Shown here piece by piece: positions 5,732 through 6,195 of a stretch of 6,195 nucleotides of DNA; within the stretch, counting starts at the first letter, position 1, and each line of letters begins with the position of its first letter. Location: contig JAISWY010000193.1 in assembly GCA_031270925.1 (NCBI GenBank), forward strand, positions 1 to 6,195, in the 5' to 3' direction. Below the pieces are notes generated by a model. That model was not told where the DNA came from. It made no database searches and worked only from the letters and a program-made list of their open reading frames with translations. The translations under genes and the position numbers were made by a program. The DNA is from Candidatus Symbiothrix sp. GTDB lineage: Bacteria; Bacteroidota; Bacteroidia; Bacteroidales; Azobacteroidaceae.

Positions 5732-6195
5732 TTAAAATTCGGGATTTTGATCTTCCCGTGAAATATTTTCGTTTTGCTCTATTTCCACCAATGGAACAGG
5801 GAACAATTGCTGGTATGCTTTCGGCCCTCCCGAAGCTTTCGCCCAACGATTGCGTGCGTTGATGTATTCCACAAACTTGCCGGTGCGCAGCAAATCCATT
5901 CGTCGCCAGTTTTCAAAGCAGAGTTCTCGCATCCGTTCGTCCATGATTTTTTCACGGAAATCGGTTTGAGACATGGCTTCGTCCCATTTGTATTCATCGG
6001 GAAGCGAGCCGCCATAGGCGCGAGTGCGTACTTTTTCGTTCACAATTTTTACAGCGGCGGCGGTAGCGCCTTCTTCATTCAAACATTCGGCATACAATAA
6101 TAAGATGTCGGCATAGCGAAGCAAGAAGAAATCTTTGCCGGTATTGTAGAAGTCGGAGGTACGCTTGTCCTCGAATTTTTTGATATGCGGAGCCG
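5732..6195 (-). CDS. RagB/SusD family outer-membrane glycan-binding lipoprotein, C-terminal 153 residues (start outside window)
   Basis: The frame is open from the window edge to the TAA at 5732-5734. Its first visible residues are APHIKKFEDKRTSDF, upstream of the first in-frame TTG at 6124, so the gene clearly begins outside. It shows the hallmarks of the SusD C-terminal region: DFFLLRYADILLLYAECLNE (fragment residues 21-40; a TPR-like helix), IMDERMRELCFENWRRMDLLRTGKF (83-107, written here as the usual ER..EL..E..R..DL.R motif) and the closing QLFPVPLVEIEQNENI..NPEF, matching the family ending FP.P..EI..NP......NPG(Y/F). SusD proteins sit on the outer surface as lids of SusC TonB-dependent transporters and bind glycans, or peptides in the RagAB case. 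A SusC-like gene is therefore expected upstream, outside the window. The 54 nt after the stop hold nothing I recognise before the repeats begin. Confidence 0.95.
   Translation of the reverse strand, partial: APHIKKFEDKRTSDFYNTGKDFFLLRYADILLLYAECLNEEGATAAAVKIVNEKVRTRAYGGSLPDEYKWDEAMSQTDFREKIMDERMRELCFENWRRMDLLRTGKFVEYINARNRWAKASGGPKAYQQLFPVPLVEIEQNENISREDQNPEF

Overview
The window looks like part of a Bacteroidota (probably Bacteroidales) chromosome. Four lines of evidence support this: a RagB/SusD-type C-terminus, two long secreted proteins that both end in type IX secretion (T9SS) type A-like sorting domains closing with KVLVY, a lipoprotein with a Bacteroidota-style lipobox, and AT-rich start regions without Shine-Dalgarno sequences. 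The genus cannot be told from the sequence alone.

All recognisable genes lie on the minus strand, so the reading order runs from right to left. First is the C-terminal 153 residues of a SusD-like glycan-binding outer-membrane lipoprotein (5732-6195, start outside the window). Next comes a 461-bp gap that holds an array of thirteen 21-bp tandem repeats (5405-5677) and an AT-rich leader. It is followed by a secreted FG-GAP/VCBS protein with seven Asp/Asn-rich calcium-loop motifs, probably a seven-bladed beta-propeller (3474-5270). A 105-bp gap almost filled by a hairpin of 7-bp repeats (3376-3472) comes next. After that is a 972-residue clan GH-D (GH27/GH36-like, alpha-galactosidase-type) glycoside hydrolase with a thrombospondin type 3 repeat, a possible carbohydrate-binding module and a T9SS signal (450-3368). 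Last, after only 13 nt, is the N-terminal 145 residues of a DUF1566-type lipoprotein (1-436, continues beyond the window).

Together the genes suggest a polysaccharide utilisation locus. The SusD-like protein would capture oligosaccharide at the surface. The GH-D enzyme, exported by T9SS and either surface-attached or released, would remove alpha-linked galactose (or a related sugar). The FG-GAP propeller would act as a calcium-stabilised binding or adhesion partner. The substrate is an inference. The two repeat structures between genes are the most unusual elements: a helically phased array of palindromes and a heptamer-built hairpin whose imperfect pairs are all tolerated only in the sense (minus-strand) RNA.
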